Shown: positions 1 to 10,823 of the stretch, one piece after another
How positions within the stretch are numbered: position 1 is the stretch's first letter
How the letters are laid out: each line of letters opens with the position of its first letter
Source of the DNA: Ophioderma brevispina
Taxonomy: Eukaryota > Echinodermata > Ophiuroidea > Amphilepidida > Ophiodermatidae
Length of the DNA: 64,000 nucleotides
Direction: 5' to 3'
Assembly (NCBI GenBank): GCA_023653785.1
Contig: JAMKCH010035279.1
Location: 1-64,000, forward strand
Notes under the pieces: generated by a model
The model's database searches: none
The model's input: the letters and a program-made list of their open reading frames with translations, nothing else
What the model was told of the DNA's origin: nothing
Position numbers and translations under genes: made by a program

Positions 1-624
1 CCATAGGAAATACACATTATGAAAGCATCATGTGTGAAGGTGTATGACGCTACTGTGCCGTCCGTATCGCACAACACAAATACATATCCAATATACACTA
101 GCGCGAATTTCAAATCGCGCATGGTCAGACAAAATGTTTTTAATTCGTTTTATGGTTAGTATATTTCTATTTTCCCATAAAACCACTCCATATGTGTTCA
201 ATAATTATTTTTATAGCGTATACTGTGTAAGTTATTCTTGACAGAGGTTCTCCTTTAAAAAAATCTTAATAAAGTTCCCTTCAGAGGTCTTTGTAGAACG
301 AAACAATGTTTTTATTAATGAATTATCTACAGTACGTGGCATGTGGACATATCGTAAAAATGCCTTCTATCGGAATTCGTCTGAATTGCGGGAATTCAGC
401 GCTTCTCTTTATCAATACCCTTAAAATCAAAATGAGTAACTATATTGGACATTTGGACACTTAGCAAATAACAAAGTTGATAATTATGCCAGATATTTGA
501 TGCCATCTATCCGTAGAATACATGTAATCCTAATATATGGAGCTACTGCAAATCTGCTACAACAGAAGTTTACGTACGACCCTGCAAGAAGGTGTTTAAT
601 AATTACAATTAAATGTAATATAGT

Positions 625-687
625 GTCCATTACGTACGTAGCCAGACATGTAATATACGGTCCATTATGTACGTAGCCAGACACGTG
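625..687. repeat. Two-unit 35-bp tandem repeat
   Basis: The core GTCCATTAYGTACGTAGCCA occurs at 625 and again at 660, a period of 35 bp, with two or three substitutions between units. It lies directly before a hairpin and may be part of the same small inverted-repeat element. Confidence 0.7.
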
Positions 688-722
688 TTGAAATGCAACG
701 TGAAATGCAACACGTGTTACGT
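681..722. repeat. Hairpin with ACACGTGTTG arms
   Basis: ACACGTGTTG near 682 is answered by CAACACGTGT ending near 717, and the loop itself holds two copies of GAAATGCAACG-like sequence. Each arm contains the palindrome CACGTG (an E-box core). Function is unknown; it is probably a small inverted-repeat remnant. Confidence 0.6.
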
Positions 723-1489
723 GTTTTTGCCAGACCACGGAAAAATCAAATAAAAATATCGTTCAAGGAAACTACGATCTGGGTATTCAATTATTCTCGG
801 GCCTTTTGCAGAATATAATGTTGCTGGTGCGTATTTTTTATTTCATTAAGAATTTCAGGTTGAATTCTGGTCCATTTCGAATATCAAATGCCACCTTTTC
901 AATCCAGTATATATTGTATGGCAGATGGCAGAATATGAGAAGTGCACACGCACCGTTGAATGTGGTTTCAATACAACGCACTGAATCAGAGTCACATAGA
1001 ATATGTTTTATCATGCTTATAGTAACAATTCAAACTCGCCGCTGAGTAAGGGTTTTACAAACTTTTTTTAAAAATCTTCCTGAAGCCTCTAAATGTCTAT
1101 AATGTACGATATATTTTACAGAAGGAGAAATCACTTGTTCGTTCATGGTTATTATTTAAGACTAAATATTTCCTTTATTTAATTAATTATTTTCGCATTA
1201 TTAATTATAAATCGACCGTTATTTTTATATTTTGTAATTGTTGAACTTCTGCCTACGCAACATATAACATTAAGTTTTAAGATCCACCGACCCTTTCATT
1301 AATTAACCAAGGACATTGTCACGTATGGACTCCACAAACAGGTACCCCATTTACTATATGCTTGATGGAAACGTCATTCATGTTATTGGAAGTTAGTGCA
1401 TAAAATCAATCTCCCACCAAAAGTCCCAAATATCGACTTCCCATTGCCAGAAAACCGCAATACGTCAAGTCATGCAACCGATTGCATGC

Positions 1490-1844
1490 AAGCTAAAAAG
1501 GTCATAACTTATTGCTCACAACGCGTTGCTTCTTAGCCAGCCAATTAGAAAAGTAGAAAAGCAACGCGCTGCATTCTGACAGTACTTAAGCAATGCGTTG
1601 CTTTCATTAGCAACGCGTTGCTTTTCTACTTTTCTAATTGGCTGGCTAAGAAAGCAACGCGTTGCTTTTCTACTTTTCTGATTGGCTGGCTAAGCAACGC
1701 GTTGCTTTCCGAAAGCAACGCGTTGCTTAGCTACTGTCGGAAAGCAACGCGGTGCTTGTTTACTTCTCTGATTGGCTGGCTAAGCAACGCGTTGCTTTCC
1801 GAAAGCAACGCATTGCGAACAATACGTTATGACCTTTTTAGCTT
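1490..1844. mobile_element. 355-bp MITE packed with GCAACGCGTTGC palindromes
   Basis: The ends are perfect inverted repeats: the 19 bases AAGCTAAAAAGGTCATAAC at 1490-1508 reappear in reverse complement at 1826-1844, and the similarity continues inward for about 25 more bases with a few mismatches. The interior holds ten copies of the 12-bp palindrome GCAACGCGTTGC or one-to-two-base variants, starting at 1518, 1561, 1590, 1610, 1654, 1694, 1715, 1744, 1784 and 1805. They alternate with GATTGGCTGGCTAAG blocks that include an inverted CCAAT box. There is no coding capacity. I could not see a clear target-site duplication, so the transposase superfamily is unresolved. Confident as an inverted-repeat element, less so as a mobile one. 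Confidence 0.8.
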
Positions 1845-2267
1845 TCCATAACCGACCGCTCAACAGACAGATGGAAAGACGGATAGTTAGATACCGGGTT
1901 AGATAGAGACGGGCGCTTTTTCAATGTAACCGCGCACTGGAAGTGACGACAAGGTTTCTACGGGCTTAAAGTGATTATAACGATTCAAGCAATATCACCC
2001 CAGAGGGTTAGTTTATTCATTGTATTTGGTAATGCCCGATTCTGTTTGGATACTGTTGGGAATTTCATCACTGGCTAGTAATGTGTTTTGGATGTCAACA
2101 TTAATAGAAAGAAAAGAGATCTAGATTGAGTTAAAACCAGCGAGCAGATATTATGATTCATTTTATTGTTCATAAAGGCACCTAGATTTAATTCTCTGAG
2201 GACCTTGTATGGATACCTCAAATGTTAAATGTTAAAACGCTGATTATTTTTTTATATTAAAAAAACA

Positions 2268-2413
2268 TCTACATATGTATCTCTGAAAACTGCTGTTTTC
2301 ATCCTTTTCTGTCAATTTTTCAGTTGCAAATAAAAAAAAATTGAGAATTTTACAGACATCCTTCACTTTTAAGTTATTCCTGCAAATATTTTGACTCTTT
2401 GATGGTGTCTTTA
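2268..2413 (+). mobile_element. Partial copy of the TA-flanked 350-bp MITE family
   Basis: The right part matches the full copies at 30752-31117 and 35556-35907: the segment around CCTTTTCTGTCAATT, then TCCTTCACTTTTAAG, then the terminal block ending GGTGTCTTTA at 2413. The left half, including the left terminal repeat and the GCAAATGATAAGACC block, is missing or too diverged to see. This is an old, deleted copy. Confidence 0.65.
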
Positions 2414-5400
2414 ATATTGTCTTTCAAAGCAATTCATTGTGCTATAGCAAGAAAAAGGTCAATCAACATAATGGTGCCGTGTGTAGCTTTGTAAGAAGAA
2501 GAAGATGAAGAAAAACGAAAGAAAGAACAAAAAGGGGAAGACGGGAATGAGAGTGGTCCTGTGTGAATAAGGTAAAACAACAGAGTTAGACCAACCGCCT
2601 AATAGACAGAATGACAGACCAACATACCGACATAAATACAGACAAACCGACCAAAAGACAGTCGAAAAACAGGGACAAAAATGTACCGACAGACAAAACA
2701 GAAGGTGAGAACAAAAGAAGGACCTATCCAGGCAAATGAGGAGTTTCATTTTGAAAATATGCTGCCTAGCCATAAAAATTATTTAAAAAAAGGTTGAATA
2801 ACAATGTCTTGGTTACAAAGCGTGTAAATCTGACCCGATACACCCACAAGTGAGATTTCAAATATTTAAAACTATAACTTTCTTTTGTCCGGACATTCTC
2901 AACTTTTTGTTGTTTAAATAGCTTTTCGCACTACACATATAACAGTGAGGTATGATTTCCGCATTATATTGGGACGACCAGTAGGATAAAATACAAACTA
3001 TTAGACATGAAATTAGTCCAACATGGTAAAGCGTACACTTTGTATTTATGTAATATTAAAAATGCACTTTATTATTATAATAAGGTAAAAAAACATTTGA
3101 ATGTTTCCGATGTAATCAGCAATGTAGCAAAAAGAAAACTCTTGAAATGACAAAGCCATTGAATCTTCAAAATGACATAGTTAAAATGCATGAAGTAAAA
3201 TAAGTAAGCAATGCATAGGATTTAGAATACAAATACATATAAAAGAGTATTAAGTCCTCAAAGCGCTATACTATCCATGTATTCCCCTTTCACTAGGATA
3301 TGTCGCAGTATTTCACATATATAGAAACATGGGTCGGTCTGTCGATTATAACGGCACACGGCATAACTACCCCTCAGCACGACTTCGCAGCCCAGTTACA
3401 CCTGGGTGAAGTGAGAGAAGCATAGCGAGGTATACAAGGTGGTCGTAGGCCGCGAGAGGAGCTCCAAACACATTTGACGCGACAGGCGGGTCCAATCGAA
3501 TCACAATTCTAGGAATAGATTCAAAATAAAGACGAATGTGGACGGGATGGGGGGAAAAAAAATCAATGTAAACGATGGGTATAGTCGGTCTGTCAACAAT
3601 GATCACCGGGGGCGAGAGGAAGATCATGTGTGTTGTTTTAGTGTCTAAGTAAATGCAGCAGGGGTAGGAGAAAGGGGCAGAATGTACAGGAATAAAATAA
3701 AGCTATAAGCCAGGATGCAGTGGCAGAGACTCCAAAGTGTGTAATGTGAGTTGGAAGTGCGTGTATCGTTCAAAGTCGATGTAACACCACTTGCGATGGG
3801 TTTCAATTGAAGTATCAGAAGTATCAACTGTGGGCATGTGAAATTCTGTCAAGAGTAATTGTGCTATAGTCGCATTAGTGTCTATATCATGGCAGTTCTT
3901 ATAAATAGGTGTGCTCACACGATAACATGCACTTAACGTTAATCATTTGGAGGCGCATTGCCAACCATATGTAGCAAACTGTGAGGCTTACTCGCAGAGC
4001 GTGAGTGAGTAGTTAAATTGGGGGTCGTTTGAGAACATAGAGAAGGAGGGATCGAACCAACAAACCATGGATAGTGGGAAGCAAAAGTAAAGTTGATAAA
4101 TAGCTTTTATCACAATTATACAGACCGATATAGATAACTGATAATCAATTTCCGTAAGCCGATTATGTGGCATTAACTCCCCTGTGATATGGGATCGCCG
4201 TGCATTGAGGAATATGCAAGAACGTTCACGTTATTAGGAAAATCGACTATAAACGGTCTATGATCAAGAATCCTGCCACTTGTCTACTGGCACGCGTTGC
4301 TTTCAGAGAAACCAGTGTTTTTTATTGAGCGCACTGTGAACGATAGTTTCTGTTGGTTGACCATTCAGACCTTTCAGAATTTGATTTGTGTGTGCTTGCG
4401 CTCGATAATCTGTTTTTTGTTCAATCAAGGCGGCGATGGAATTCAATGTGGGCGTGTAACTGGCGAGGAGCTGTTGGGCCCGTAGTACAGGATTTACATG
4501 CTCGTGGTAAACATTGTTTATGCTGTTTGTGTGACATTTAGATGTAATGAGTTACTTTTACGAAACAAAGAAATTTGCTTGCGATGTGTAAGAGATAGAA
4601 GAACTGACAAATTACAGGGCGTGGTGGTGCGGATTGGGCACAGTGGGAGCGGGTGGTACAAGTTTTCCAGATGTGGGAAGACAAGGTCTAGAAAAGCTGT
4701 ACTCTAAAAATTGTGAGTGATGTGGTCCGTCGCCAAAATGTAAATGAGGGCTAGACTCCTAACCTAGAAAAATACTTATAAATGTGTTGTGTAGGAAGTT
4801 ACAACGTGTGGGCCAAAAAGTAGCTGCGAGGAGAATCGAGATGTTGTATCCGGGGATCGAAAAAATCGGATCACAATGAAAAAAAGCGTCGTGTGGGTGT
4901 GCGAAAACAACAATGAGGTCGGAAAAAGGTCCACGTATTAAGGCTAATCAAGTAGAAGGAAAGTCTTGGGCCAGTAGTTATTCAGACAGAAATAGAGTGT
5001 TGTCTGACAGCATTGCATTGCGTGGGTGATTTAATGTCAAACCAAAACGGTTAAGTATCGACACTGGAAAGCGCCATGACTTGTTTGCCTGTTAGGCATT
5101 GAAAGGAGATTTGTTTTCAAAAATGACCAATGTATGATGGATTTTATAAAAAATGCATAATTGGCCAGTTATAAAAGCAAAACAAACACTTGACACACAA
5201 TGGCTTCATTGCAGAAATACCTTATATAACTTTATTTCCTGACTCTTCGTCTTGAAATATAGTCTGGAAAATAGAAAGAAAGCAATAGATGATTACTGTC
5301 GATAAACGACAGAAGGGTGCAACTGCTGCCATGAACGTGAGCGTGAAATTACAAAGCAAACATCATTTTGCAATTAGAGCACGCATAAATAAGTTTGGAA

Positions 5401-5570
5401 ATGGATTGAGGGTGGATTTGAAATTACTCGTGGCATACTAGAAATACGGCAGAGACATCTGACGTGCAGGCAATAGTTTAATTTTGCAATTGGAATCCTG
5501 ACTAAGCTGTCAGATACGCGACCATCTTGCATGGCCACATTACATTATATGCCCCATTTCTTTTTTGGAG
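2414..5570. other. No recognisable gene
   Basis: The short frames here look like chance. A GACA/GACC-rich cryptic simple stretch lies at about 2590-2720. Otherwise I see nothing. Confidence 0.45.
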
Positions 5571-8160
5571 GGTTTATTCCTGACCGTGTCCTCCACGGAA
5601 ACGTAAAACCCACCCCCACAACAACCGTAAACACCGCAGTGTTCTGTTCGGTTGGCGGGAAGGCGGTCTGATGGAAACAAGTATAATTAGGTCATAGTGG
5701 GGTATATTAATATCACTATGAACAGGGAGAGGCGTTGGTGAAAACGAACAAAGAATTATTGTGGGATAGTAGGGTGATTGTTTCAGCGGCAAGGTCAAGT
5801 CTTGAACTGCTGAGACATTTATTAGATCTTAAGCTTGCCAGGGTACACTGTGGTCTGTCCGCTCGGCCAAACATTTTTTTCTGCGGGCCCATATACTGTT
5901 CTCCTGGGTTACCCTCAGGTCTCTTCAAACTCCAACACTCCTATGCCCATAAAAGGGGGGGACGTATTCTCTCTTCCTTCTACCCCGGGTCGTTCAATCT
6001 TTTAAGTTCACCTCTCACTTGTTGTATCCTCGACTGGGGTAATATAGACAGCTGTTATCGTAATTATATTATAAAAAAATAACAAAGCTGTGTTAAAAAA
6101 CAGCTTCGGTACACGGGTGGACTAGAAAGGGTTGTAATTAGTTTAGTATCAATGCCTAGGTTTGATTTTATATCTCGGCTTTCTCGGCTCTCGTCCTCGG
6201 GGTCGGGGGGTGCTTTCCTTTCGCCTGTGCGTCAAGGGGAAAAAGCGGTCGAAGCAGGTGTAGGAAACATTTAAAGTAATTATTCATGATCTTAGATAAA
6301 AAAAAAAAAGGCTCGGGGTCTTGCCAGAAAGGCAACAATAACCTATTTAAGGGTCCTTTAACCAGTGTTTTGGTGTCGCGTTTTCAAACTGATAACGTTC
6401 ACAGAAAGGAAATGTTGTATGTCATGAGGTATGATCAGTAAGTACTGATGATAGTTCAAGTTAGGAACTTTCACATTTGGAGGACATAAGGGACGGTGGA
6501 TTGTGCAACTTTGTAAAATTTTTCTTAAAAACGAAACGTCTTAACTGTCACTGGCTCTGGGGACGTCGTAAGACGGTGCAACTAACGTGTAAAACGGTCG
6601 ATTAACTGTTGTGAGTCCCAGCTGCCATTGGGGTTGCCGCCGACCGTTCTTATGCCATTTTCAACAGTGTGTTTAAAAATTTTTACATTTTGTAAATACC
6701 GAATGTGTTTGTTAGTAGGATATTTTGATGTCAGATTTTTGACGAAGAATTTCTGATAAATTAATCAACTAACATATTCTATTCACATGTGGCAAAGAAA
6801 TGAACAGGGGCGAGCCTAATGCGCCCATATATAACAAAGAAAACCATTTTTTACTTATATGAATGTATGGGGGGAAGATGAAATCAATTTTCGAAGGTCG
6901 GTCTTAATTATATCGATACCGTATAGCAATCGTTCTATAATCAGATCGTCGTGCATGGGTTACAACTGGGCTCCTGTTTCAGACATCCTTTCCGTTTTTG
7001 TCGCGCAAATGACACGCCGATTCTAGGACGACGGGCATTTCCAAGATCTTCTATAGTCAATATTAGGAAATCGCCAACTTCTCAACTATTCGAATTCAAT
7101 TTTATTTTGACCATGTGCCACCGACCAATATGAAAAATGCATTAGCGCTATTTGCCGACACAGTAAGTTTGATTTTATAGACAAGTCAAAATTCCAAAGA
7201 GTAGCATGGATACATTAGGATTGATTCTTTTCTTCCATCAGAATTCCCCCAAAGTAAACTTAGTAATAAATACTGCAAAATTAAACACTTCAGTGATTCT
7301 CATTAAATGTAAAATGCCACTTTAAATATCCTTGAGTGTTATCGCATGCTCAATGATTCTACCAAAGCTGTTTGGCTTGCAATAATTTGAAGTTCTTTGC
7401 TGACAATCCTCCTGCAATATATTTTGCATTATCATCAATGAGTTAAGCGTTTTCATATGTTTCAATTCTAAATAAAAGGACATATTTTAGCTTGAGGCGA
7501 AACGTGATAGGAATTTTTAATTTGTTGAGCTAACATTTCGCACGAGAAATTATATAATACTTAGGAAAATATCATTAAATCGTATCGAATAATATCCATT
7601 AACTCGGTAGCGACAGGGTGCGCAGGGGCTCGCCAGCCGTTCATCTTGAAGATTAAGTAGCTCAACTGACCTTCGAGCAGTTAGTTTTAGTCCAGGACAG
7701 TTCACCTATTATTTACTAGGGCTTCACATGAAAATTGTTGCAAGGGACTTTACCATGACTCTCACAAATAAATAGCAAACGATCTTCTACATTGTTTCCC
7801 AACATTCCTGCACACGTCTGTATTCAAATCAATGCAAATCAGGCCCATGTTATAGCATATGAGAATTTAATTCAGTAATCCCCGGTAAGGTAAGGTTTTA
7901 TACATTGAAACAATAGAGTAATAATACGTACACAACTTTTTGTATCCCTTGATTTTGGATGCTTTTAAAATTTGTTTAAATATTTAAAAAAAGAAAAAAC
8001 CTAAAAAATTTTTGAATTTAAATTTCATCCTTTTAAATTTCTTGTTTTTTATAACCCCCAATTACCCTTTCACATCATATTACACCAACCTCGATATTAG
8101 AAAGAATAGCCTGAAAAAACTCATGAAACGTGATCTTAAGTGCTGCAAATTGGTGCCTTA
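5571..8160. other. No recognisable gene
   Basis: The stretch holds a small AAGCTG...CAGCTT hairpin at about 6085-6107, homopolymer A runs near 6298-6309 and a very AT-rich block at about 7960-8045. No domain, splice pattern or repeat family was recognised. Confidence 0.45.
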
Positions 8161-8490
8161 ACCGACCACTCCACCACCACTCCTCCTCCTCCTCCCCTCC
8201 CTCCTCCTCCTACTTCTACGGCTACTACTGCTACTACTGCTACTACCTTGCTTTATGCTACTAACTGCTATTACTGCTAATTACTGGCTACTCTACTGCT
8301 AACTACTACTGCTACTACTACTGCTCATTCTGCTACTCACTGCTATTACTGCTACTAACTAACTGCTACTACTGCAACTACTGCTACTACTACTTACTAC
8401 TGCTATTACTGCTATTACGTACTGCTATTTTACTGCTACTACTCTACTGCTCTACTGCTACTAACTTACTACAACTACTATACTACTACT
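8161..8490 (+). repeat. Compound CTC / CTACTG microsatellite
   Basis: About 60 bases of CCA/CTC triplets (8165-8210) run into about 270 bases of degenerate CTACTG and CTATTACTG units. Interruptions suggest an old array or indel errors. On the other strand it reads CAGTAG. Confidence 0.9.
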
Positions 8491-10250
8491 AATAATATGC
8501 ATTAAATAGGCCTATATGAAGTCACTTCACTTTTGCAATAAAAACCAGTGTAGTACTCTACAATTTGAATCACTTGTTGGTTTTACCCGTCACAATTTAT
8601 GGTTTTGTACTTGAGATTTGGAGAATTGTTATGCCGAGTACAGAAAAATCTACACATGAGTAAATAAAGCAACCCTTATTGATAAAACCTCGCGTACAAT
8701 TGTGTTAAAAAAATGTTTGAAATTCCCAAGGGCTCATTTTGCATCTAGAACTAATTGTGATACGACTCTCACCATCTAGAGTTTGATCATTCTGATAATG
8801 TTTTACCATTTATGGACTTAAAAATACTTATTTGTCTATATTACCATAAACCATGACAATGAATAAGCTCTAAATTCTGAGAAATACGATTATAGACGCG
8901 TAATACAATATTGACAGACCTAGAAACTTCCTCAAAATTTGTGACCTTTTAGTAACAGTATATTCGATTGTGTTACTCATGAACTTGTACGAGTACTGGG
9001 ATCTGGGTAACTGGATTAAATACATTGTAGACATGGTGAATTTTTGACGTTTGCTATGTATAGATGACGTCTATTAAAAATGGTGGAATCGTTTACTCGA
9101 AAAAAAGTAGCAAGGTGACTTGGGAACTATTAAAGGGAATGTATCACTAATAGATGTGCTGAAGCAAATTTTGATTTTAAATAAAAGCAGTACGACGATT
9201 CGGCGGGATGAAATCGGAGTGGGCCTTTTTAAAGGCTTCTTCAAGATGCTTAGCCACTGGAGAAAGTATTTTCAAAAACCTTCATTTTTGGCCCAACAGT
9301 GACTGCTTTGGGGTGAACCAAAGATGGATAAATTCCTACAGGAATATATTTTCCATGACCTCGACCACATCAATAATGATTGTGTTAAAAGGAAGAAAAT
9401 CAAATATTACCTCCTACTCGCGGGTGCTAATTTTTCGGTTCATTTCTATAGCTTGAAAGTGCAATTAATTACTTTTTATTCTAAGTCTCCTGCAGCACTA
9501 TTAGTTTTTGGATATCTTTTTAATACCCGCAGCATATAAGTTAGATTACGCGGTGCAAACGGGTCAGTGACTCATTTCCAAAAATTAAAGTTATCTTAAT
9601 GAAATCGTCGGCTGCCATCACGCGTACTGTTTTCTCATATTTTTTACATTTGTTTTTAGAAATTCGTTTAGTGTTAATATGACGTGGAAACTCTTCAATA
9701 ATTACAGAGTTTCACAGACTTTGAGATGAGATATTATGAACAAATGTGATCGAATCTGGCATTTAATTCAAATTTATCTGACATAGAATCACTATGTGAT
9801 ACACTAACATACGTACTTTAACACTAACGGCGATTGAATACGTTTCCATACCGAGCTATTGTGTTCTATCTGAAGAAATGAAATCCGATGAAGATACTTA
9901 ATTATCCTACCCCCTGGCCAACAAAACGTATCTCTGCATGTTTTTTCGATCAGTATTGTGCCAAAGTCCAGACCATTTTGAAAGTTTCGCAAATTACATT
10001 TTGGTTGCCTATGTCGTTGCTTTTTTTCATTTAAACCTCGCTGTAAAAAAATCGTGCAAAAATGGTTCAGATATAGTGCCCGAAGACGCAAACCCCCCAA
10101 ACCAAAGTTGCATTTTTGGCTTTTTCAATGTCACTCCTTGTGGTACCAACGCATAATACTTGTGGTAGTGATTTTTACACATGTTTTTTCCCGACTGAAT
10201 GAGCGGGAAAACCTCTTGCAATATTGATTGTGAATCCGCGTGTTCGTGTC
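8491..10250. other. No recognisable gene
   Basis: Short frames only. A 30-base sequence at 9779-9815 is repeated near 10787 and is listed as its own feature. Confidence 0.4.
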
Positions 10251-10823
10251 CCAGTCCTTGGCGTAACGGGCGGGGGGGAGGGGGGGGGGGGCAGGGGGGG
10301 CAGTTTCCCCCCCCTGCGACTTACCGGGAAAAAATTTGCAAACTCATGCTCAATCAGCCGTTTTTAGCCCTCTGATCGAAAATTGGGTCTTTTGACCCCC
10401 CTGAGAGTGGAAAATTTCCAGATGGAATTTGCCCCCTCGAGCGGGCAGGTGCTCCGATACGACGGCCACTGGGTTCCCATTAACACTGTCCTCATGCCCA
10501 TTAGACTTCCCACGATCACCTCCCCCCGCAACTTTGGTTTTGGAGTTTGACGTCTTTTTGGGCGTGTGCTCGGAATCGTCCCGAGGCCCTTTCATGATCC
10601 CGCATTTTTCAACCCTTCCGGAGATTCTTCCATTCCCTCTGCCCTCCCTTCTCCACCCTCCCTCATCTTTCGAAACTTTCAAAAATGGTAGGCCTTTGGC
10701 ACAAACTGATCGCAAAAAACATGCCGATATGACTTTTTGTGCCAGGTAGTAATATGAAGTAGCGGTATCAAATACAGTGCTTTTCTGACATAGATCACTA
10801 TGTGATACACAATACGACAATTG
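9779..10823. repeat. Pair of ~33-bp direct repeats flanking 1 kb
   Basis: The left copy near 9779 and the right copy near 10787 share CTGACATAGA, then TCACTATGTGATACAC, then ATACG, with three single-base indels between them. Each contains the small inverted repeat CATAG...CTATG. The pair brackets about 1 kb that includes a hAT-like MITE. They may be two copies of a dispersed short repeat; they are too long and too imperfect for an ordinary target duplication. Confidence 0.45.
10252..10471. mobile_element. Possible hAT-like G-rich MITE
   Basis: The left end reads CAGTCCTTGGCGTAACGGG and the right end, on the minus strand, reads CAGTGGCCGTCGTATCGG. CAGnGGCGTA-type ends are typical of non-autonomous hAT elements in animals. 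Next to the left end is a run of G (10270-10307) followed by a run of C (10315-10323) that could fold back on itself. No 8-bp target duplication is evident, so the call is tentative. Confidence 0.45.

Larger units (their letters stand above)
1..1489. other. AT-rich stretch, no gene recognised
   Basis: Only short open frames are present, with no recognisable domain. The stretch contains the small tandem repeat and hairpin listed separately at 625-722; otherwise I see nothing. Confidence 0.5.

Noticed and set aside
1618..1851. 77-codon frame with repeated FYFSNWLAKKATRC-like peptide
   Set aside because: It is a translation of the tandem palindrome modules in the MITE, with no independent evidence of coding.
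2459..2773. 104-codon minus frame with hydrophobic, Cys/Phe-rich peptide resembling a membrane protein
   Set aside because: It comes from a purine-rich GACA/GAAA cryptic simple sequence on the plus strand.
7650..7710. TAGCTCAACTG motif resembling a tRNA D arm
   Set aside because: No B box and no acceptor pairing.
10350..10820. 156-codon minus-strand frame with Gly/Lys-rich middle
   Set aside because: It overlaps the G-rich hAT-like MITE and an open plus-strand frame. There is no domain, and composition explains the lack of stops.
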